Below, piece by piece: positions 25,913 to 36,485 of a stretch of DNA of 64,000 nt. The DNA is from Marinobacter subterrani (GTDB taxonomy: Bacteria; Pseudomonadota; Gammaproteobacteria; Pseudomonadales; Oleiphilaceae): assembly GCF_001045555.1 (NCBI RefSeq), contig NZ_LFBU01000001.1, positions 2,046,001 to 2,110,000 of the forward strand. The letters are read 5' to 3'. A program made the position numbers and the translations under genes. The number at the start of each line of letters is the position of its first letter. Position 1 is the stretch's first letter. Under the pieces are notes generated by a model, which was not told where the DNA came from, made no database searches, and worked only from the letters and a program-made list of their open reading frames with translations.

Positions 25913-26932
25913 TTAACACAGCCCCCTGGGGGCTTCTGACGCTTCAATTGTGAATGTATCTATGATGGTATTGAATACCGTTGCCTGCAAATCCTGCGCT
26001 TCGTTCACAAGATGATGACGACCGTCAGGGATTTTCAGTTCCTCCACAAAGGAAAATTTATTCCTGATAATCCGCAAATTATGCTGCCAGTCGACGGTAA
26101 GATCCTTTTCACCCTGCACAACCGTAACCGGAAAGTCGACCGGCCGGGCGGCTTCAATGTGCGGAACCCACTTCCGCAGGGCTGCGACCCAGTCGGCGTG
26201 AACCGCGCGCGCCTGAAGCGGATCGTGTTCACGCAGAAACCGCAGGAACCGGGTGTTAGCACTGTTCGCCGCGAACACACGGCGCCAGCGCGAGATAAAC
26301 GGCCGCGCCAGGCTGTGAAGCACTTTGGCGCCAAGCCAGCCCGCAGGCCGTATTAGCGGTGCCAACAAAACCACTTTCCGGAACTCGGAGGTGCTCTGGC
26401 TGTGATGATTGGATAACAGGTAGTCGATCAGAATCGCCCCACCGGTGCTCTGCCCGACCGCAAACCACGGCCCACGGACGTTGCCCCGGACCTGCGCCAA
26501 AACATCTGCCAGGACACTCTGGTACTCCAGAAAACTGCCAATGGCGGCCGGCGTGCCACTTGACAGGCCATGGCCCGGCTGATCGTAGGCCAATACGTCG
26601 AAGCCCTCTGCAATACAGCGTTCAATCAACTGGCTGTAGAGCCCGACGTGGTCAAAATAACCGTGCAGGATAAATACGGTGCCCCGCTGGCCCCGGGATT
26701 CCGGCAGGCGGAAATAGTGCGCCATGACCTCGTGGCCGCCGGCTTTAAGGTAGCCCTGATGGTAGGCGACCTCGGGGTGTTCAACCCAGAGGTCAAGGCC
26801 GTAAAAACGGCAGTAGGCCACCATCTCATTGCTGAGCTTACGGTGAGTGGCGGGATCAAACGGTTCAAGCCTGTCCAGGAGCGAGTGCCTGTCCCAATCC
26901 GGTATTTCTATGGTATCTGTTTTCCAGTACAC
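25913..26932 (-). CDS. Alpha/beta hydrolase (monoacylglycerol lipase/S33 type)
   Basis: 339 residues from a GTG start. Features of the serine aminopeptidase/monoacylglycerol lipase group: FILHGYFDHVGLY (~residue 92), YDQPGHGLSSG (~residue 122), the nucleophile elbow VGQSTGG (Ser ~167), an Asp in QGEKDLTVDW (~residue 285) and a His in DGRHHLVNE (~residue 310). No signal peptide. Probably a cytosolic esterase or lipase on glycerides or other esters. Ends 22 bp after the OmpA lipoprotein start on the same strand. Confidence 0.8.
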   Translation of the reverse strand: MYWKTDTIEIPDWDRHSLLDRLEPFDPATHRKLSNEMVAYCRFYGLDLWVEHPEVAYHQGYLKAGGHEVMAHYFRLPESRGQRGTVFILHGYFDHVGLYSQLIERCIAEGFDVLAYDQPGHGLSSGTPAAIGSFLEYQSVLADVLAQVRGNVRGPWFAVGQSTGGAILIDYLLSNHHSQSTSEFRKVVLLAPLIRPAGWLGAKVLHSLARPFISRWRRVFAANSANTRFLRFLREHDPLQARAVHADWVAALRKWVPHIEAARPVDFPVTVVQGEKDLTVDWQHNLRIIRNKFSFVEELKIPDGRHHLVNEAQDLQATVFNTIIDTFTIEASEAPRGLC

Positions 26933-27026
26933 GTAGAGTTAAACGCCTGTCATGGATGAGTTACTGATTTTCGGCTCTCAATCCTAACCCATAGCGGGCC
27001 TAACCCATAGCGAGGGTATACCAAAG

Positions 27027-27920
27027 ATGTTGCAACAGCTTCTCGAGACCGGGTTGCGCCAGACCATGATGCGTCTGGTTCGGCCGGTTCTCCACCCGGC
27101 CATTCCGGTGTCACTCCAGAGAAGAATTGTCAGCCAGGCGTATCGCAGTTCGACACCGCCGCGGGGGGCCCGGTTCCGGAAAACCACCGTTGGCGCAGTA
27201 CCGGCAACCCGGGCAACTTACGGGAGCAACCTGGACGGAGCAGTGCTCTACCTGCACGGCGGCGGCTATATCATTGGCTCCTCAACCACACATCGCGGAA
27301 TCACCGGGCATCTTGCGAAAACCAGCGGTTGTTCCGTTGTGACCCCGGATTACCGGCTGGCGCCGGAGCACCCCTTTCCGGCCGCGCTGGATGACGCCGA
27401 GGCCTGCTGGACCGGCCTGCTTGAAGAAGGCTACAAGCCTGAGCAGATTGCCGTCGCCGGCGATTCAGCGGGTGGCGGGCTCTCCATCGCCCTGGCCATG
27501 CGGCTGCGGGACAAGGGGCTGCCCGTGCCGTCCTCGCTGACGGTGCTATCACCCTGGGTTGACCTGACCCAGGCACATCTCTACTCGCCGGAGTGTGAGC
27601 CGGTAATACAGGCCGCCTGGACCAGCAAGGCCGCCCGACTCTATGCCGGCCGGGAATCCTTGACCAACCCGCTGATATCGCCCGTTTTTGGCGACCTGAG
27701 CGGCCTCCCGCCATTACTGATCCAGGTAGGCAGCCAGGAAATCCTGCTGAACGACGCGGAGCGCCTGGCCGAGGCGGCAAACCGGGATGACGTTGAAACC
27801 AGGCTCGAGGTATTCAACAGTCTCTGGCACGTATTCCAGGTGCACAGCGGCCAACTGGATCGCGCAACCGCTGCCATGGAAACCGCCGGGGACCACATCA
27901 GACGTCATCTGGCAGGCTGA
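27027..27920 (+). CDS. HSL-family esterase (alpha/beta hydrolase fold-3)
   Basis: 297 residues. Hormone-sensitive-lipase signature: oxyanion HGGGYIIGS (~residue 76), nucleophile [20 protein letters not shown] (Ser ~148), then [14 protein letters not shown], an Asp/Glu in [13 protein letters not shown] (~residue 235) and His in [11 protein letters not shown] (~residue 270). Hydrolyses short-chain esters. Divergent from the preceding hydrolase; its last 23 bases overlap the convergent GIY-YIG gene. Just upstream is the direct repeat CCTAACCCATAGCG (two copies near 26983-27013). Confidence 0.85.
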   Translation: MLQQLLETGLRQTMMRLVRPVLHPAIPVSLQRRIVSQAYRSSTPPRGARFRKTTVGAVPATRATYGSNLDGAVLYLHGGGYIIGSSTTHRGITGHLAKTSGCSVVTPDYRLAPEHPFPAALDDAEACWTGLLEEGYKPEQIAVAGDSAGGGLSIALAMRLRDKGLPVPSSLTVLSPWVDLTQAHLYSPECEPVIQAAWTSKAARLYAGRESLTNPLISPVFGDLSGLPPLLIQVGSQEILLNDAERLAEAANRDDVETRLEVFNSLWHVFQVHSGQLDRATAAMETAGDHIRRHLAG

Positions 27921-28176
27921 GTTCGCCCTGGGCGAGCGCCTCTTTCCGGGGCCGTGGCCACTGTTTGATATGCCATTCCAGTTTCGATGCCCGGCTCCGG
28001 TCGCCGGCGACGGCACTGAACACCAGCTCAAGGGGTCCTTTGCCGCGCAGGCTCCGGGCGCCTTTCGGGGTACCCGCCTGGTGCTCCTGAAAACGCCTGT
28101 TCACGTCCGTGGTGATGCCGGTGTACAGCGCCCCCCGGGCCGTCCGCACCATATAGACAAACCAGTTATCCGCCAT
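27898..28176 (-). CDS. GIY-YIG nuclease-superfamily protein (YhbQ-like)
   Basis: 92 residues, the size of YhbQ/UPF0213 proteins. The GIY-YIG core reads [20 protein letters not shown], followed by [20 protein letters not shown] and KLEWHIKQW. It is expected to act on DNA, though the role of these small stand-alone proteins is unclear. Its start overlaps the stop of the EamA permease gene by 11 bp, suggesting one transcript. Confidence 0.9.
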   Translation of the reverse strand: MADNWFVYMVRTARGALYTGITTDVNRRFQEHQAGTPKGARSLRGKGPLELVFSAVAGDRSRASKLEWHIKQWPRPRKEALAQGELSLPDDV

Positions 28177-29074
28177 GAATGACGGCCTCCTCCCGGGCCT
28201 TGACCTTTTTCTGCTGGAGCCAGAGGCCGGCCATAATCAGCACCAGGCCGATGTAGGTCGAGGACAGAATCTGCTCACCCAGTATGAAATGGATGAACAC
28301 CAGGGACAGGAACGGGGAAATGAAGATCAGGTTGCTGACCTTCGAGGTGTTTTCGGCCTTTTTCATCGCGTACGACCACAGGACAAAGGCAATGCCCATC
28401 TCGAAAACGCCGACATACACTGCCGCCGCAAGCGATGTACCCGGGGTAAAGGACAGGCCCTCGGTCCACCAGCAGATCAGGAAAATAACCGGCAGCCCGA
28501 ACAGAAAGTTCAGAAACAGGCCAACCACCGGGTCCCGGGCATCCCGGGTCGCAATGATCCAGTAGGACGCCCACACAAGGGTACTGGCGATGGCCAGTGA
28601 CACCCCGAGCGGATCGGAAAAGCTGAGGGAGGTGACCGCGCCCCGGGTAGCGATCACCACTACGCCGGCATAGCAGACCAGGCCGGCCAGGATATCCAGC
28701 GTGCGCAGACGCTGGCCAAGAAACGGTACCGACAGATAGGCCAGCACCAGCGCCCAGGTGTAGTTGAGGGGCTGAGCTTCCTGGGCCGGCAACCGGTCAA
28801 AGGCGCCGAACAGCACGAAATAATACAGGCACGGATTGATCAGCCCCATGCCAAAGGACTGCACATACTGTTTCCTGCTCAGGGAAAATACCAGGTGCCA
28901 CCGGCCCTGGAGCATCAGAATGACAGCCATGACCACCACTGACGCGGTGCAGGCTATCAACAGCATCTGGACCGGCGCCAGCTCCCGCAGGGAAAGCTTG
29001 AACGCGGTGGCCACCGTCGACCACAACAGCACGGTGCCAAGACCGTACAGCATGGCCTGTTTCTGGTTAGTCAT
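28166..29074 (-). CDS. EamA/DMT-family permease
   Basis: 302 residues with about ten predicted membrane helices in two EamA repeats. The first begins [20 protein letters not shown], the second [20 protein letters not shown] (~residue 155). Inner-membrane exporter or importer of small metabolites; the substrate cannot be inferred. Transcribed ahead of the GIY-YIG gene. Confidence 0.85.
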   Translation of the reverse strand: MTNQKQAMLYGLGTVLLWSTVATAFKLSLRELAPVQMLLIACTASVVVMAVILMLQGRWHLVFSLSRKQYVQSFGMGLINPCLYYFVLFGAFDRLPAQEAQPLNYTWALVLAYLSVPFLGQRLRTLDILAGLVCYAGVVVIATRGAVTSLSFSDPLGVSLAIASTLVWASYWIIATRDARDPVVGLFLNFLFGLPVIFLICWWTEGLSFTPGTSLAAAVYVGVFEMGIAFVLWSYAMKKAENTSKVSNLIFISPFLSLVFIHFILGEQILSSTYIGLVLIMAGLWLQQKKVKAREEAVIHGG

Positions 29075-29238
29075 TCCCGGACTCCTGAATGCAGCAGGTC
29101 CTTCATGGTGTTACTCCCCCTTACCCCTGGTCTGGCCCTTGATCAGTTTCGGCGACAGTGTAATTCAATTGCGTCCTGTTACCCACGGCTGCGTGTATTC
29201 TTGTGGTGCCTTGTATAGCACTAACAAACAAGGATTAA

Positions 29239-29691
29239 GTGAACTGGACGGCGGACAAGGCACTGCGCAGACCGGAAGATTTCCAGGGGTTCCGGATCCG
29301 GACCATGACCTCAGATATCGCCGAAGAAGCCTATCGTGCCTACCGCGCCACAACCAGGCAGATTCCCTATTCACAGGTGTACAGCGATCTTCAGTTGCAG
29401 AAGATTGACGGCCAGAGCAATCCCGTTTTCGCCATTGAGGAAATGGGTTTCTACGAGGTCCAGAGCACCCTGACCATGGCCCGGCCCGCCCAGTTTGTCT
29501 CATCGGTGGTATCCAACCTGGAGTGGTACAACAGTTTGCCGGACAACCAGCAGCATTGGCTGGATAACGCGCTCAGGGATGTCGCGGAGATTGCCTAGGA
29601 AACCCAGGAAGAGCTCAACCAGAGGCGGCTGCAAAGCATGCGGGAAGACGCCCGGATGTCTGTCGTTCGCCTGACCGATGCCGGAGACTGA
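29239..29691 (+). pseudogene. Remnant of a TRAP dicarboxylate-type solute-binding protein (DctP)
   Basis: The frame encodes the middle of a DctP protein (RRPEDFQGFRIRTMTSDIA, YSQVYSDLQLQKIDGQSNPV, FYEVQSTLTMARPAQFVSS), then hits TAG at 29596-29598, and the same frame continues with family-like sequence (ETQEELNQRRLQSMRED) to TGA at 29689. The first ~150 residues, including the signal peptide, and the C-terminal helix are missing. No dctQ or dctM is near. The GTG at 29239 has a weak ribosome site, so a short product is possible but would not bind ligand as a full lobe pair. Confidence 0.8.
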
Positions 29692-29731
29692 AGCCACTTT
29701 GTCCGCGTCATAGGGGCATCAACGGCCTGGC

Positions 29732-30568
29732 CTATTCAGGCACCAGCCACTCCATAGCATGGGACAGGTTCAGGATATCCGGCCCGGCAACCTCATTCAT
29801 CAAGTCCGAGAACCGGCTGTCGAATCCCCAGGGCGGATTGATCACCAGCATTCCCGAGCCGGTCATGCCCCTTTCCGGTGGCTCGCGCAGGTGTACCTCA
29901 CTGCACAGCACCTTGCGGATCGCGCTGACGCGGACCGCCTCTTTCAGTTGCGCCTGCAGGCCACTGGTCAGCACCGGATACCAGACAAGATAGACCCCAT
30001 GCCGGCATTTCTGCCACGCTTTTTCGAGAGTTTCGGCGACTGCCCGGTACTCCGACTTGATTTCGTAGGACGGATCAATCAACGCCATCAGTCGCGGCTG
30101 CTTCGGGGGCAACTGCCGAAGCAGGCCCGCGAGGCCATCCTGCCGCAGCACACGAACCGGTCCGGCTGACGCCCAGTCTGCCAGTTGCTCGCCCTCGGAG
30201 GGGTGGAGCTCAAACAGGGCCAGGCTATCCTCCGCCCGGAGAAAGTGCCGAAACCAGGCAGGCGACCCCGGATAAACCGTCAACGGCCCGTTGCCGGCAT
30301 TGAACTGTGCCAATAGATCCAGCACCGGCAGCCAGTCCGGCCCCAGCTGATGGCGGGCCGTCCAGAGTTTCTGGATGCCGCTGTCCGCCTCGCCGGTTTT
30401 CCGGGCTCTTTCGCTGCGCAAATCGTAGAAGGCGCTGCCGGCATGGGTATCAAAACAGGCGATGGCGGATGCTTTCGCGTTCATCATGGCGCGAACCAGT
30501 GCCAGCGCCCCATGCTTCTGGACATCGGCGAAGTTCCCGGCGTGAAAGGCGTGCAGATAGCTCAGCAT
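29732..30568 (-). CDS. rlmJ: 23S rRNA (adenine-2030-N6)-methyltransferase RlmJ
   Basis: 278 residues, matching RlmJ. The N-terminal signature MLSYLHAFHAGNFADVQKHG is characteristic, CFDTHAGSAFYDL (~residue 39) is the SAM loop, and LIDPSYEIKSEY (~residue 162) is the DPPY-like N6-adenine motif. It methylates A2030 of 23S rRNA using SAM. A small palindrome (ATGGTT-ACCG-AACCAT, 30583-30598) lies just upstream of the start. Confidence 0.93.
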   Translation of the reverse strand: MLSYLHAFHAGNFADVQKHGALALVRAMMNAKASAIACFDTHAGSAFYDLRSERARKTGEADSGIQKLWTARHQLGPDWLPVLDLLAQFNAGNGPLTVYPGSPAWFRHFLRAEDSLALFELHPSEGEQLADWASAGPVRVLRQDGLAGLLRQLPPKQPRLMALIDPSYEIKSEYRAVAETLEKAWQKCRHGVYLVWYPVLTSGLQAQLKEAVRVSAIRKVLCSEVHLREPPERGMTGSGMLVINPPWGFDSRFSDLMNEVAGPDILNLSHAMEWLVPE

Positions 30569-30789
30569 AAAATAACGGCTCCATGGTTACCGAACCATTA
30601 AGCCCGATCACCGCGGCGCAGTGCAATAGGGCGCAAGATCCTGACAGACCAGCATTTCCGATGTGCTGATTGCAATTCAGCCATTAACGACCACTCTCTG
30701 GTCTGATCACAGGTTTGTGCCGTACTCCAGATTCAGGAATAGCCGGGCCAACTGGTATCCTTGCCTGACATTTTCCGGAGGACAGCCGC

Positions 30790-32103
30790 TTGCCAGACCG
30801 CAAAAAGGACACCCTTGATCAGCTCTACAGCCTTATTGCCAATGAAGAGGACGCACGGGTCTGTAAGGATATTCCGGAGGAGGCCTGTCGCGAGGTTCCC
30901 CGCAATTTCTTCCTGATTCTCGCCAGCAATGTGCTCACCAAACTGGGCGACCTGTTGACCAGCCCGAAGACGGTACTGGCCTGGTTGATGAGCACCATCG
31001 GTGCACCCGCGCTGGTGGCCTGGCTGGTACCCATCCGGGAATCGGGTTCACTGGTCCCGCAAATGGTGATCGCGGCCTGGGTGCGTCGCAAAGCCGTTCG
31101 CAAATGGTTCTGGATCCTGGGCAGCTTCGGCCAGGCGGCCAGTGTTGTCGCCATGGCGGCCAGCGTCTGGTTTCTTGAGGGCTATACCGCCGGCTACGGC
31201 ATTATCGCTGCTCTCATTGTGTTTTCTCTGGCCCGGGGATTCTGCTCCGTGTCCATGAAGGACGTTCAGGGCAAGTGCATCCCGAAAACACGGCGGGGCA
31301 GGCTGGGAGGACTGGCATCGACCATTGGCGGTACCGCCACCGTGATTCTGACCGTCCTGCTATTCTGGGAGCGGGGTGACCCGACGATTGGGTTTTACGC
31401 CGTGCTCTTGTTGCTGGCCGCCTCGCTCTGGGTAATTGCCGGCTTTCTGTTTGCCGGGGTGGAAGAGTTCGGGGGAGAGACGGGCGGCGGAGGCAATGCC
31501 ATCAATGAGGCTTTCCGGAGTCTGTCCCTGCTACGGGATGATGTTCCCTTCCGGAACTTCGTGATCACCCGGGCGCTTCTGCTGTGCTCGGCTCTGGCGT
31601 CGCCGTATTTCGTGGTCCTGGCGCAGAAAGAGTCCGATATTGGCTGGATGCTGGGCATCTTCCTGCTGGCCAGCAGCCTGGCCAGTTCCCTGAGTGCCAG
31701 TTTCTGGGGCTGGGCTGCGGATACCTCAAGCCGGAAGGTCATGATCCGGGGTGCCGCGATGGCCAGCGGCGTTTGCCTGATCGTTGGATTCACCGCCCTG
31801 TGGCTCGGTACCGATATCGGCAGTGTCTGGTTTTACCCGATCGCTTTCTTCGTGCTCAGCATCGCCCACGCTGGTGTGAGGCTCGGGCGGAAGACCTATC
31901 TGGTGGACATGGCAGGGGGCAACAAGCGCACTGACTACACGGCGGTCAGCAATACCGTGATCGGTTTCCTGCTGCTGGCCACCGGCGGCCTGACTGCCCT
32001 GGTTTCAATGATTTCCGAGGTGGCCGTGATCATTGTGCTCGGCCTGATGGGCCTGGCCGGCATGTTCAGTGCCATTCGCCTGGAGGAGGTGACGGAGGAT
32101 TGA
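30790..32103 (+). CDS. Major facilitator superfamily transporter
   Basis: 437 residues starting at TTG, supported by GGAGG nine bases upstream. A soluble N-terminal ~45 residues (LYSLIANEEDARVCKDIPEE) precede the membrane part, followed by about twelve helices; the loop WVRRKAVRKWFWILGS and the motif KCIPKTRRGRLGGLASTIGG are MFS-like. The substrate is unknown and no partner gene is adjacent. Confidence 0.78.
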   Translation: MPDRKKDTLDQLYSLIANEEDARVCKDIPEEACREVPRNFFLILASNVLTKLGDLLTSPKTVLAWLMSTIGAPALVAWLVPIRESGSLVPQMVIAAWVRRKAVRKWFWILGSFGQAASVVAMAASVWFLEGYTAGYGIIAALIVFSLARGFCSVSMKDVQGKCIPKTRRGRLGGLASTIGGTATVILTVLLFWERGDPTIGFYAVLLLLAASLWVIAGFLFAGVEEFGGETGGGGNAINEAFRSLSLLRDDVPFRNFVITRALLLCSALASPYFVVLAQKESDIGWMLGIFLLASSLASSLSASFWGWAADTSSRKVMIRGAAMASGVCLIVGFTALWLGTDIGSVWFYPIAFFVLSIAHAGVRLGRKTYLVDMAGGNKRTDYTAVSNTVIGFLLLATGGLTALVSMISEVAVIIVLGLMGLAGMFSAIRLEEVTED

Positions 32104-32113
32104 GGAGCGCCCC

Positions 32114-32479
32114 TCAGGACGGCGCCTTGCCGTCATTCAGGGCCAGGGCGCCTTTGACGATCCGGTAGATGATCCAGATGGAAATGCCGAGGAGAATGAA
32201 CCAGCCGATGATCAGCGGCGTGGTCACAATTCCGATCACCGTCCAAAGCACCCCGATCCAGAAGGTGCGAATCTGCCAGCGGAAATGGCGCTCCACCCAG
32301 GTGTTACGCACGTCTTCCAGTTTGACGTAATTGATGATCACGCCCACCAGGCCGGTGATGCCGCCGACAAAAAATGACAACGCCTGAAGGATATAGACCA
32401 CGACCGCCAGGTTACGGGTCTTATCCGGTTGGCGGGACGCGGGATCAGAATCCGCTGGAATAAACTCCGGTTCGGTCAA
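32114..32479 (-). CDS. Small membrane protein, DUF4870-like
   Basis: 121 residues from a TTG start with AGGAG upstream. A hydrophilic N-terminus (~22 residues) is followed by three hydrophobic segments: VVVYILQALSFFVGGITGLV, FWIGVLWTVIGIVTTPLIIG and ILLGISIWIIYRIVKGALAL, separated by VRNTWVERHFRWQIRTFW. This layout resembles DUF4870 membrane proteins of unknown function. Convergent with the MFS gene, 10 bp apart. Confidence 0.78.
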   Translation of the reverse strand: MTEPEFIPADSDPASRQPDKTRNLAVVVYILQALSFFVGGITGLVGVIINYVKLEDVRNTWVERHFRWQIRTFWIGVLWTVIGIVTTPLIIGWFILLGISIWIIYRIVKGALALNDGKAPS

Positions 32480-32547
32480 GGCAGGTCTCCTGTTGGGCCG
32501 TTAGCCGAAGTCTACCACAGCCTCTCGGGCCGGAAATCCCGGAGCGG

Positions 32548-34188
32548 TCAGTGATTGTCCGGACGGTAGCCGAGACGGAACCCGCCCCAGTGCTTGCCAT
32601 TGACATACACCGGCACCGACAGATCATGCATGATTTCGCCGGTATCCCGCCGGTAGGTTTGCAACAGCATATTCTCGGTATGCGTGCCACAGCGAATGCC
32701 GGTGCGGTCGTTAAACAGCCGCTTGCTCCGGCTCTTGACCAGGTCCACTTTCGGATCACCGGTGGGCGCATGGGCAAAATCCCGGTTATGCGTGGGCACA
32801 TAGCCATCCGGCGCGGCGGCAATGGCAAAGACAATGGCCTCATGGGCGTTCTTCACCTGTTCCTGGACGGTCGGCAGGAACTGGTCGGTAAACTTGTCAA
32901 AACTGCTGGAATACTTCGGCGGATGGGTATTCGGGATTGGCGTCCGGGTCTTGTCGAACAGCGCGCTTTCGGAAAGTTTGCCATCACGGATCGCCTGCTC
33001 GAACAACTGGCCAATCTGGTCAGCACCGGCCCGGGCCTGTTGATAGAACGGGCGGTGATAACTCGCCTCGCTGTTCAGCGCGAAGGAGGCATTGGCTTTT
33101 TCCGCCAGCTCCATCAGGGTGGCCGCCTGCTCTGCCAGGGAGGCGACGCTGGAGTCGCTCTCGGAGATCTGGTCCCGAACCGTTTCGATGGCCGAGAACA
33201 CCTGTGCCAGGCTCTGCTCGTTGTTCTGGTCGATTTCGGCAATCCGGGCAACCTGCTGCTGAACGCGATCCGACTGGTCGCGGATCTGCTCAAGCCGCTC
33301 GCCGACACTCTCCACAGAGGTCAGCCCTTCCTCCACGCTTCGCGCCAGATCTTCAATTCGCGACACGATCAGGGCCGTATCCGACCGGATTTCCTCAAGG
33401 GTTTCCGCCACTTCACCGGTTGCCTGGGCCGTGCGGCCCGCCAACTGGCGTACCTCATCGGCTACCACGGCAAAGCCGCGACCCTGATCACCCGCCCGCG
33501 CCGCCTCAATGGCCGCATTCAGTGCCAGCAGATTGGTCTGCTCGGCTATGCCCTGAATGGTCGAGGTCACGCCCTGGATCTTGTGGGACTTCTCGTTCAG
33601 TTCCTGGATCAGCCGCAGGTTCTCACCGGATTGCTGGTGTACCGCCCGCACGCTGTCGATGGCCGAGGTCAGCGCCTCACGCCCCTCGATACTGACCTGC
33701 TTGTTCTGCAACGCCATGGTGGCGGCATCCGTGGCCTGCTCAGAGGACTCCCGCACGGTCTCGGTAATCTGGCCGGCGTAATCGGCCATCTGGGCGGTTT
33801 CCTGCACCTGGCGATCCAGCCGGAGCTTGAGCTGGTCGGCAGCAAACGACACCTGGGCGGCAGAAATGGCGTTCCTGTCGGCACTGCCCGAGAGGGTTTC
33901 AACCAGGGCGCGGCCGGCGTTGGCATCGGAAAGCAGTTGCCGGCACTGGGCCTGAAGCGGGTTGTCTTCGGCCAGGGTGCCATCATTCAGGGCCTTGAGC
34001 CCCCGTTCCGTCGGCTCCAGTACCCGGATAATCAGAAAACCAGCGGCGGCCACAAGGCCCACGACCAACCCAATCAGCATTGATGCGCTATCCAGACCTA
34101 ACAACGGCGCCACCCCCGCGCAACCAACTCCGAGAACAGCCGCAATCGCAATCCCCCACAAAACTGAAGCCCGATCCAGTAACCCCAT
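32548..34188 (-). CDS. Methyl-accepting chemotaxis protein with C-terminal Cache-like domain
   Basis: 546 residues from ATG 34188 (GAGG upstream; the frame is open 54 codons further but without a ribosome site). Two adjacent N-terminal helices ([16 protein letters not shown] and [18 protein letters not shown]) are joined by only a few residues, so there is no periplasmic sensor. The signalling tip is intact ([36 protein letters not shown]). The last ~150 residues ([71 protein letters not shown]) look like a cytoplasmic Cache/PAS-type sensor placed after the signalling domain. Confidence 0.88.
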   Translation of the reverse strand: MGLLDRASVLWGIAIAAVLGVGCAGVAPLLGLDSASMLIGLVVGLVAAAGFLIIRVLEPTERGLKALNDGTLAEDNPLQAQCRQLLSDANAGRALVETLSGSADRNAISAAQVSFAADQLKLRLDRQVQETAQMADYAGQITETVRESSEQATDAATMALQNKQVSIEGREALTSAIDSVRAVHQQSGENLRLIQELNEKSHKIQGVTSTIQGIAEQTNLLALNAAIEAARAGDQGRGFAVVADEVRQLAGRTAQATGEVAETLEEIRSDTALIVSRIEDLARSVEEGLTSVESVGERLEQIRDQSDRVQQQVARIAEIDQNNEQSLAQVFSAIETVRDQISESDSSVASLAEQAATLMELAEKANASFALNSEASYHRPFYQQARAGADQIGQLFEQAIRDGKLSESALFDKTRTPIPNTHPPKYSSSFDKFTDQFLPTVQEQVKNAHEAIVFAIAAAPDGYVPTHNRDFAHAPTGDPKVDLVKSRSKRLFNDRTGIRCGTHTENMLLQTYRRDTGEIMHDLSVPVYVNGKHWGGFRLGYRPDNH

Positions 34189-34246
34189 AGCAACCTCGTA
34201 GTTATTATCTCTTTTGCATACATTTTTATTGAAGGCCATTGCGGAG

Positions 34247-34285
34247 ACTAAAGAATTGACCTGAGTTAATAACTCATACTTTAGT
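34247..34285. promoter_or_regulatory. Nested palindromes upstream of the chemoreceptor gene
   Basis: TGAGTTAATAACTCA (34262-34276) is a perfect 15-base palindrome, nested in a wider inverted pair ACTAAAG (34247-34253) / CTTTAGT (34279-34285). AT-rich and 60-100 bp upstream of the chemoreceptor start, so a plausible operator; no regulator assigned. Confidence 0.35.
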
Positions 34286-34328
34286 GGATTTATACCGGTT
34301 ATCGGCAGGTAAAAAAGTATCTGAAACA

Positions 34329-34379
34329 AAAAACCGCAAACCCTACCCACTCTGTTACCGAGTGAGCCGGGTTTGCGGT
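34329..34379 (-). terminator. Intrinsic terminator of phoX
   Basis: ACCGCAAACCC and GGGTTTGCGGT form an 11-bp stem with a smaller inner pairing (ACTC/GAGT) in the loop. Read on the minus strand, the stem is followed by T6, right behind the phoX stop at 34407. Confidence 0.75.
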
Positions 34380-34406
34380 GTTCAGGTGCTTGGTGTGGCG
34401 GCGGAA

Positions 34407-36434
34407 TCAGGCGCCCACAACACCACCGTCGTCGCGGGTGACGATCACGGTTGCATCACGGGGACGCGGATCGCTGGCATCAGGCCAGTTTCCGTCCGGG
34501 TGCTGAATGTTCACAAACATGGTTTTCACATCCGGCGTTGAGACGACACCCGTCACTTCACAGCCTAACGGGCCAACAAAGAACCGTTTTATTTCGCGGG
34601 TCTCCGGGTTGGCGGCCAGCATCATGTTGTTCTGGTACGGCGCGGCGTCCGAGCCATCGGTCTGGATCCAGAGGCGACCGTTGTAATCGAACCAGAGGCC
34701 ATCGGGGCTGTTGAAAATGTTGTCGTCGGTCAGGGATACGATGACCTCGCCATCAACCACGGTTTCGGTGCCCTGCTCTCCAGCGAACACGAAGATGTCC
34801 CAGTCGAAGCTCGTGGCTGCATGGTCGTTGCCTTGCTCGCTCCAGCGAATGATGTGGCCGGTATTGTTGAGCTCATTCGGGTTCGCTGCATTGACGCCTT
34901 CGAAGCCAGGCTTACCGCGATTGGAGTTATTGGTAAGCGTGAAGTACACCTGCCCGGTGTTCGGGTCGACCGCACCCCACTCGGGGCGATCCATCGTCGT
35001 GGCGCCGGCAATGTCTGCTGCCAGCCGGGTGTTCAGCAGTACATCCGCCTGATTCTCGAAGCCGCTGAAGGCCACCACGTCACCAACGGTTGTTCCCACT
35101 GCGGCATCAACCTTTGCTTTAAAATCTGCATTTTCCAGATCCAGAGGCAGCCAGTCTCCGGAGCCATCGTCGTTGAAACGGGCCACGTAGAGGCTACCCT
35201 CGTCCAACAGGTAGCCACCGGCCGTCGCCGCATAGTAGGGCTTTGCAGAAACGAACTTGTAGATATACTCGAAGCGCGAGTCATCACCAGAGTAGCAAAC
35301 CACCGGCTGGCCTTCCTTGACCGGCGCGAAGATCACACCTTCATGGCCAAAGCGGCCAAGAGCGGTGCGCTTTTGCGGCTTGCTTTCCGGGGTGAACGGA
35401 TCAATCTCGACCATGTAGCCGTAGGTATTGGCTTCGTTGCGGTAATCGTCTGCAGCCGTGGCGCCAACCGTGCTTATGTTGAACCGAACATACTGATCCT
35501 CAGCGCTGTCCGCCAGTTCCCAGTCATAGCGACTGGCACTTCCCACGCCAAGACGTGTCTGTTCCCGCGGCTGGGTGGCGTCGCCGTTGGCGAAATAGCC
35601 TGCCCAGTTCTCTTCTGCAGCGAGATAGGTTCCCCAGGGTGTCGGGCCCATGGAGCAGTTGTTCAGGGTGCCACGGGTCTCGGTGGCATTCGGGCTGTAT
35701 TTGGTGATCAGTTTGTTGTAACCGCGAACCGGGCCACGGATATCCATCTCGGTGTTGCCAGTGATGCGACGATTGAAGGGGCTGCCGAAAACGATGTCCC
35801 AGGTACCTTCGCTATCCTGTTTGATATGTACAACTGACACGCCGTGCGCGGCGATTTCCTTTCGAACCTCGTCTGCCGGGCGAACGCCTGCGTTGTCAGC
35901 AGCAGCGGTCGGTCCACTGGCGTGCAAGGCGTCCTGGTTGATGTATTCATGGTTCATCACCAACAGGCCTTCGGCGGAACTGTTTCCGCCAGCCTTCTGA
36001 TCGATCGGGAAGAAATGCATGCCGTCGTGGTGCATGCCAACCTGCTGCTCCTGTTCGGCACCGGTATTGGTTCCGTCGGCGCGATACGCGGGATAGGAGC
36101 CGGTAATCGGGGTGCCCCACGGCAGGAAGGCTTTGGCCGTGTATCCCTCAGGAACAACAACCTGATTGGCATTGGAGGTTGCAACAGCCTTGAATCCGAG
36201 ATCGGTTTTCGCAACATTGCCGCTGGTTGCAGGGCTGGAACTGTTATCGCTGCCACAAGCCACCAGACCCAGGCCCATGACGCTGGCAAGCGCGGCGCCC
36301 ACGCTGCCTTTCATCACGGTACGGCGCTGCATGCGCGCGGCCAGAACCTGATGGAAAGGGGTATTTCCGGAATGGTTAACTACCGGTTCGTAGTTGGGAT
36401 CCAGGTAATTGGGATCAAGGTCGTGCTTTGCCAT
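34407..36434 (-). CDS. phoX: PhoX-family alkaline phosphatase (DUF839), Tat-exported
   Basis: 675 residues, the size of PhoX phosphatases. The leader has a twin-arginine motif, [17 protein letters not shown] (~residue 35), and a lipobox-like GLVACGS, suggesting Tat export and possible lipid anchoring. PhoX landmarks: [11 protein letters not shown] (~residue 160), [21 protein letters not shown] (split ~residue 262), [39 protein letters not shown] and [19 protein letters not shown]. It releases phosphate from organic phosphoesters in the periplasm using Ca and Fe. A partial Pho-box lies 50-70 bp upstream. Confidence 0.88.
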   Translation of the reverse strand: MAKHDLDPNYLDPNYEPVVNHSGNTPFHQVLAARMQRRTVMKGSVGAALASVMGLGLVACGSDNSSSPATSGNVAKTDLGFKAVATSNANQVVVPEGYTAKAFLPWGTPITGSYPAYRADGTNTGAEQEQQVGMHHDGMHFFPIDQKAGGNSSAEGLLVMNHEYINQDALHASGPTAAADNAGVRPADEVRKEIAAHGVSVVHIKQDSEGTWDIVFGSPFNRRITGNTEMDIRGPVRGYNKLITKYSPNATETRGTLNNCSMGPTPWGTYLAAEENWAGYFANGDATQPREQTRLGVGSASRYDWELADSAEDQYVRFNISTVGATAADDYRNEANTYGYMVEIDPFTPESKPQKRTALGRFGHEGVIFAPVKEGQPVVCYSGDDSRFEYIYKFVSAKPYYAATAGGYLLDEGSLYVARFNDDGSGDWLPLDLENADFKAKVDAAVGTTVGDVVAFSGFENQADVLLNTRLAADIAGATTMDRPEWGAVDPNTGQVYFTLTNNSNRGKPGFEGVNAANPNELNNTGHIIRWSEQGNDHAATSFDWDIFVFAGEQGTETVVDGEVIVSLTDDNIFNSPDGLWFDYNGRLWIQTDGSDAAPYQNNMMLAANPETREIKRFFVGPLGCEVTGVVSTPDVKTMFVNIQHPDGNWPDASDPRPRDATVIVTRDDGGVVGA

Positions 36435-36485
36435 GGTAATGCCTCTCTCAAAGAACTGCAGGTCGGTGTTGTCGAGAGGCCAGTT

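Noticed and set aside
29239..29598. 119-codon ORF as a functional gene
   Set aside because: It is an internal piece of a DctP protein lacking the signal peptide and half the fold, with homology continuing past the stop.
30583..30598. Small palindrome ATGGTT-ACCG-AACCAT before rlmJ as an operator
   Set aside because: Only 6-bp arms in a GC-rich background and no regulator context; mentioned under rlmJ but not claimed as a site.
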